Below are positions 13,972 to 17,698 of a stretch of 17,698 nucleotides of DNA, piece after piece; position 1 is the stretch's first letter; the number at the start of each line of letters is the position of its first letter. This DNA comes from Gammaproteobacteria bacterium (GTDB lineage: Bacteria; Pseudomonadota; Gammaproteobacteria; DSM-16500): assembly GCA_013287025.1 (NCBI GenBank), contig JABDEN010000035.1:1-17698 (forward strand). The letters are read 5' to 3'. The notes below the pieces were generated by a model that was given only the letters and a program-made list of their open reading frames with translations, ran no database searches and had not been told where the DNA came from. A program made the position numbers and the translations under genes.

Positions 13972-15201
13972 CTATTTTCTCATCTGACGAAAATCAGGGT
14001 GCGCTATTTCCTTACATGTTGACTCTGGGATGAGGGGAAATTTTGTAATGTGAAGCCCCCTGCCGGCGTGTACCATTAAATAACGACCGTCTTCGATAAA
14101 TTGACTTGAACTAAGTGGTGAAAGTTGACATCTAAATTTACATAAAAGTGAATTTTCGGAGGACTCTTGCGGATCTATGATCAAAATATAACTATCTGAG
14201 GTCACTAACAGTTCACCATTATCCTTTTCAAACATAGTAAACCATTGGCGGTCATACTGCGGCCATTCAATATCAATCGATTTTTCGTGTTCGCGACCCT
14301 TGGGTGCCGTAGGATCCCAAATATCAAAATGAAAAGTTTTTTTGGAGTTGATGCCCTTGACCGATGCAGTCAGAATTTTTTGGTTTTTCAGTTGAATCAC
14401 ATGCCATGGAGAGTATTCGTGCAAATCAATAATATTGACAGCTGAGTTAGGATTAATAGTTAAATCATAAAAATATAAGTGAGATCTTGAAGCAATCACA
14501 AATTGATTGTTTTTTAGTGAAAATATATGGGTAAAAACATCAGAATAGGGAAGCTTGAGTTCAGTAATGTGAATTGACTCGGGCTGAATTGCTTTCGCAT
14601 CATAGTGTAAAATTTTTAAATTAGTATTCATTTCACTTTTATTAAACTGATATGAAAGAAATACCAATTTTCCTTGTGATATTATCGCAGAGTCATAAAT
14701 GTATTCTTCTTTTTGTAGGGCTATTTTTGCAAGTGAACGAGGTTTATCTTCATTGTGAAAATCATAAAATTCACAATATTCATCATGATGCCCTATTACA
14801 ACAATATTTTTTTCTATTTCTCGAAGATGTGTAATTCCACCCAAAGAAGTTTCGAATTCAGATAATAATTTTCCATCTTCAATTTTCCACAAACAAATTT
14901 GAGATGTATTCTTTTTTAAGTCAGCATAATTACCCGTCAGTATGTTACCACTTTTTAATTGGATGTAACTTTTAACTGAAAGACCACCTTTTGTCGGTTG
15001 CAGAGATACTTTACTTTTATCATCAGGCGATTTTTTGCTAAACGCATTGTAATAAATCAGAGGATGGGGACTTTTTAAAAAAGTTTGATGATCCAGCGCT
15101 TCCCTAAAAAAACCGCACGTTTTTCTAAGATTGACATAGGTTTGTTGGTCTGTAAAAAGTGCAATCTCTTTCGCTATATCGGGGGTTAATTTTCTTTGCA
15201 T
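13972..15201 (-). CDS. F-box-like protein with WD40-like beta-propeller
   Basis: 409 residues. Residues 5-40 (LTPDIAKEIALFTDQQTY, then VNLRKTCGFFREAL) fit the F-box pattern L-P-x-D/E-I-x-x-x-I...L...C-x-x-F/W-R. From about residue 80 onward come repeated four-strand units ending in W/F-D/E type strands (ICLWKIEDGKLL, YCEFYDFHNED, LKILHYDAK, LYFYDLTINP, HFDIWDP, YILIIDPQ), about six to seven blades, typical of a propeller. In eukaryotes this architecture recruits substrates to SCF ubiquitin ligases. In Legionella and relatives F-box proteins are secreted into host cells by the Dot/Icm system. There is no N-terminal signal peptide, which agrees with that route but does not prove it. Secretion and ubiquitin activity are inferences; the domain reading is moderately firm. 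Confidence 0.7.
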   Translation of the reverse strand: MQRKLTPDIAKEIALFTDQQTYVNLRKTCGFFREALDHQTFLKSPHPLIYYNAFSKKSPDDKSKVSLQPTKGGLSVKSYIQLKSGNILTGNYADLKKNTSQICLWKIEDGKLLSEFETSLGGITHLREIEKNIVVIGHHDEYCEFYDFHNEDKPRSLAKIALQKEEYIYDSAIISQGKLVFLSYQFNKSEMNTNLKILHYDAKAIQPESIHITELKLPYSDVFTHIFSLKNNQFVIASRSHLYFYDLTINPNSAVNIIDLHEYSPWHVIQLKNQKILTASVKGINSKKTFHFDIWDPTAPKGREHEKSIDIEWPQYDRQWFTMFEKDNGELLVTSDSYILIIDPQESSENSLLCKFRCQLSPLSSSQFIEDGRYLMVHAGRGLHITKFPLIPESTCKEIAHPDFRQMRK

Positions 15202-15250
15202 AAGTACTCGCTCATTTTTGTTTTATATTTCTTACAAATTGGTAATCCGA

Positions 15251-15279
15251 TTGACAATTTGCAAACAATATGTTAAAAT
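15251..15279 (+). promoter_or_regulatory. Sigma-70 promoter of the DUF4143 ATPase gene
   Basis: TTGACA (15251-15256), a 17-base spacer and TAAAAT (15274-15279) form a near-consensus promoter in the 68 bases between the divergent propeller gene and this gene. Transcription would begin near 15286, after an in-frame ATG at 15270 that cannot then be the start. Confidence 0.7.
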
Positions 15280-15314
15280 TATTTAAAATCAATAAGTTAA
15301 ACAGAGGCATTTTG

Positions 15315-16475
15315 ATGCTCGCGCGCTCAGCAACCTCCTCATTATTGGAAAAATCAACACATTATCCCATTGTCGCCATCACAGGTCCAAGGCAATCAGG
15401 AAAATCGACATTAGCAAAATTTCTTTTTCATGAAAAACCTTATATAAGCTTAGAGGATTTAGACAACCGCCGTTTCGCATCGGATGATCCCCGTGGATTT
15501 TTAGCCCAATTTCCAAATGGCGCAATTTTAGATGAAGTGCAACATTGTCCGGAAATTTTTTCGTATTTACAAACATTAGTAGATGATAAAAAAAAGATGG
15601 GGCTATTTGTGCTAACAGGATCTCAACAATTTGGTCTTACTGCAAAAATAACCCAATCTCTTGCAGGTAGAGTGGGATTTATTCAACTATTACCTTTCAC
15701 GTATCAAGAATTAAAAATAGGAGGAGAAGCCCCTACAACGCTTGAGGACATGCTTTTTAATGGTTCTTATCCGCCAATTTATGATCGTAAGGTTTCACCA
15801 CAAAGCTGGTATAGCGATTACGTGATGACATATATCGAACGCGATATTAGACAACTCATTAATATTCAAGATTTAAGAATTTTTCATCGTTTTTTACAAA
15901 TGTGCGCTGCACGCACGGGACAATTATTAAATCTTTCTAGTCTAGCGAATGATTGCGGAATCACTCATAATACTGCTAAATCTTGGATCTCAGTTTTAGA
16001 AGCGAGTTATATCGTATTTCTTTTATCACCACACCATAAAAATTTTAATAAACGTCTTATTAAATCACCTAAACTTTATTTCTATGATACAGGAATTGTG
16101 TGTTTACTTGCGGGGATCCAGCAAGCAAAGCAATTACAAACGCACTCCATGCGGGGCGCTTTATTCGAGACTTGGGTCATCAGTGAATTAATTAAAAATC
16201 GTTTTAACATAGGTCTACTTTCTAATTTGTATTTTTGGCGAGATAGTCAAGGTCATGAAGTGGATGTTCTTATTGAAGAAGGCGATAAACTAACACCAGT
16301 TGAAATTAAAGCGAGTCAGACGATTACAAATCAATATTTTTCTGATCTTATTTACTGGGAAACATTAAATCAACAATTGCAGACCTCTTGGTTAGTGTAT
16401 GCCGGGACGCAAAATCAACAACGAAAAAAATGTCGAATTATTGGTTGGGAAGCAATTAATAGTATAAAAAATTAA
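15315..16475 (+). CDS. AAA ATPase with DUF4143 nuclease-like C-terminus
   Basis: 386 residues from ATG 15315. An upstream in-frame ATG at 15270 lies before the -10 box, and GAGG (15304-15307) sits 7 bases before 15315, so the shorter form is chosen. Walker A is GPRQSGKS (24-31) and Walker B is GAILDEVQ with Asp73-Glu74. A sensor-like LTGSQQF follows, then Q-S-L-A-G-R and L-P-F-T-Y-x-E-L, all standard for this ATPase family. The DUF4143 part has a winged helix (NLSSLANDCGITHNTAKSWI) and a PD-(D/E)xK-like end: Asp317 (HEVDVLI), Glu330-Ile-Lys332 (PVEIKAS). The family is widespread and often mobile, and its function is unsettled. It appears intact. Confidence 0.9.
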   Translation: MLARSATSSLLEKSTHYPIVAITGPRQSGKSTLAKFLFHEKPYISLEDLDNRRFASDDPRGFLAQFPNGAILDEVQHCPEIFSYLQTLVDDKKKMGLFVLTGSQQFGLTAKITQSLAGRVGFIQLLPFTYQELKIGGEAPTTLEDMLFNGSYPPIYDRKVSPQSWYSDYVMTYIERDIRQLINIQDLRIFHRFLQMCAARTGQLLNLSSLANDCGITHNTAKSWISVLEASYIVFLLSPHHKNFNKRLIKSPKLYFYDTGIVCLLAGIQQAKQLQTHSMRGALFETWVISELIKNRFNIGLLSNLYFWRDSQGHEVDVLIEEGDKLTPVEIKASQTITNQYFSDLIYWETLNQQLQTSWLVYAGTQNQQRKKCRIIGWEAINSIKN

Positions 16476-16507
16476 AATCAAAACCATTCTTCATCTTATC
16501 AGTTGGC

Positions 16508-16538
16508 AATACCAAAGTATTTTGGTATTTTACTTTTC
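16508..16538 (+). terminator. Probable intrinsic terminator after the DUF4143 ATPase gene
   Basis: AATACCAAA (16508-16516) pairs with TTTGGTATT (16521-16529) over a 4-base loop, and the T-rich TTACTTTT follows. The stem is short and A/T-rich, so moderate strength is expected. Confidence 0.55.
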
Positions 16539-16570
16539 ACTTTCGTGACAACACATTATTTTAATGAGCA

Positions 16571-17698
16571 ATGACTATGCCGAAACAAAAAACCTCTTTT
16601 CGCTGGGACGATCCATTTTTTTTCGATGATGAATTAACTGAAGAAGAACGCATGATTCGTGATGCCGCAAAGGATTTTGCGGAAACCAAATTAATGCCAC
16701 GAATACTGGATGCATTTCACAAAGAACATTTTGATCGCGATATTATTTCTGAAATGGGTGAAGCAGGATTTTTAGGTGCAACGATTCATGGATATGGTTG
16801 TTCGGGAATTAATTATGTGTCCTATGGCTTGCTCACGCGTGAAATTGAACGTATCGATTCCGGTTATCGTTCTGCGATGAGTGTGCAATCGAGTTTAGCG
16901 ATGCATGCGATTCATGCTTACGGATCCGATGCGCAAAAAGAAAAATTTTTGCCGAAAATGGCAAAAGGTGAATGGGTCGGATGTTTTGGTTTAACCGAAC
17001 CTAACTTCGGTTCAGACCCTGGCAGCATGGCATCACGCGCAAAAACGGTTGATGGTGGCTTTCGTTTAAAAGGCACCAAAATGTGGATTACGAACTCTCC
17101 TATTTCTGATGTATTTATTGTGTGGGCTAAAAATGATGATGGCCGCATTAAAGGATTTATTTTAGAAAAAGGAATGGATGGATTATCCGCCCCCACGATG
17201 CATGGAAAAATGAGTTTGCGCGCATCCATCACGGGTGAAATTGTGATGGACGATGTTTTTGTTCCGGCCGAAAATGAATTGCCAAAAGCAGATGGTTTGA
17301 GTGGTCCGCTGGGTTGTTTGGACAGTGCGCGTTACGGCATTGCATGGGGCGCACTCGGTGCTGCCGAATTTTGTTGGCATGCCGCGCGACGTTATGTCAT
17401 GGAACGATCACAATTCGGCAAACCACTTGCCGCCAATCAACTGATTCAAATGAAACTCGCAGACATGCAAACGCAAATTACTTTAGCATTGCAAGGTTGT
17501 TTACGTGTCGGCCGATTGAAAGATGAAGGCCGCGTTGCAACACCAATGGTTTCTATGATTAAACGCAATTCGACATTAGTCGCATTAAATACCGCGCGTG
17601 AAGCCCGCGATATGCACGGCGGCAACGGCATCATGGAAGAGTTTCATGTCATTCGCCACATGCTCAATCTCGAAACCGTGAAAACTTACGAAGGCACT
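16571..17698 (+). CDS. gcdH: Glutaryl-CoA dehydrogenase, 3' end outside the window
   Basis: 376 codons, open at the right edge; the usual length is about 390-440, so only a short tail is missing. It is an acyl-CoA dehydrogenase fold flavoenzyme that oxidises and decarboxylates glutaryl-CoA to crotonyl-CoA in lysine and tryptophan breakdown. The wording is specific for this subfamily: [84 protein letters not shown] and [15 protein letters not shown]. The catalytic base is Glu374 in the closing TYEGT. ATG 16571 is taken as the start; a second ATG at 16577 is equally possible, and both have only a weak GAG upstream. A gap of 95 bases with a terminator-like hairpin separates it from the ATPase gene. 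Confidence 0.95.
   Translation, partial: MTMPKQKTSFRWDDPFFFDDELTEEERMIRDAAKDFAETKLMPRILDAFHKEHFDRDIISEMGEAGFLGATIHGYGCSGINYVSYGLLTREIERIDSGYRSAMSVQSSLAMHAIHAYGSDAQKEKFLPKMAKGEWVGCFGLTEPNFGSDPGSMASRAKTVDGGFRLKGTKMWITNSPISDVFIVWAKNDDGRIKGFILEKGMDGLSAPTMHGKMSLRASITGEIVMDDVFVPAENELPKADGLSGPLGCLDSARYGIAWGALGAAEFCWHAARRYVMERSQFGKPLAANQLIQMKLADMQTQITLALQGCLRVGRLKDEGRVATPMVSMIKRNSTLVALNTAREARDMHGGNGIMEEFHVIRHMLNLETVKTYEGT

Overview
This AT-rich window most likely comes from the chromosome of a gammaproteobacterium in or near the Legionellales (Coxiella, Rickettsiella, Aquicella or Berkiella relatives). The evidence is a RimK that matches the E. coli protein almost residue by residue, a RimB retropepsin of the Legionella type beside it, an F-box-like/beta-propeller protein of the kind host-associated Legionellales secrete, decayed mobile DNA, and small dispersed palindromic repeats. 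The placement is an inference from gene content; no rRNA or marker gene is present.

Layout. (1) Positions 1-2149, all on the minus strand: the 5' part of an unrecognised gene running off the left edge, an internally deleted IS66 remnant fused head to tail, and an unrecognised 301-residue protein. (2) Positions 2150-5875, plus strand, a defence-type accessory island: a decayed higB with an intact higA, a small protein with a HEPN-like R-N-x4-H motif, a complete higB-higA module with a strong promoter and tandem operators, and an AAA ATPase-nuclease-fold gene bracketed by two related hairpins. (3) Positions 5876-10104, minus strand: a GST-like gene, then a tight five-gene run in transcription order of BFD-like [2Fe-2S] ferredoxin, di-iron acyl-ACP-desaturase-like protein, cyclopropane-fatty-acid-synthase-like methyltransferase, acyl carrier protein and alpha/beta hydrolase. 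(4) Positions 10475-17698, visibly less AT-rich core genes: rimK and rimB (minus), acs (plus), the F-box/propeller gene (minus), a DUF4143-type ATPase (plus), and the start of gcdH (glutaryl-CoA dehydrogenase) running off the right edge.

The most interesting unit is the five-gene run in region 3. It has the parts expected of a self-contained ACP-tethered lipid-tailoring line: the ferredoxin could feed electrons to the di-iron enzyme, which could desaturate or hydroxylate an acyl chain on the dedicated carrier protein. The methyltransferase could then add a methyl or methylene group and the hydrolase could release or transfer the product. No ketosynthase, acyl-ACP ligase or phosphopantetheinyl transferase lies in the window, so the acyl chain and the carrier activation would have to come from elsewhere. 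The enzyme families are read from motifs; the pathway is an inference.
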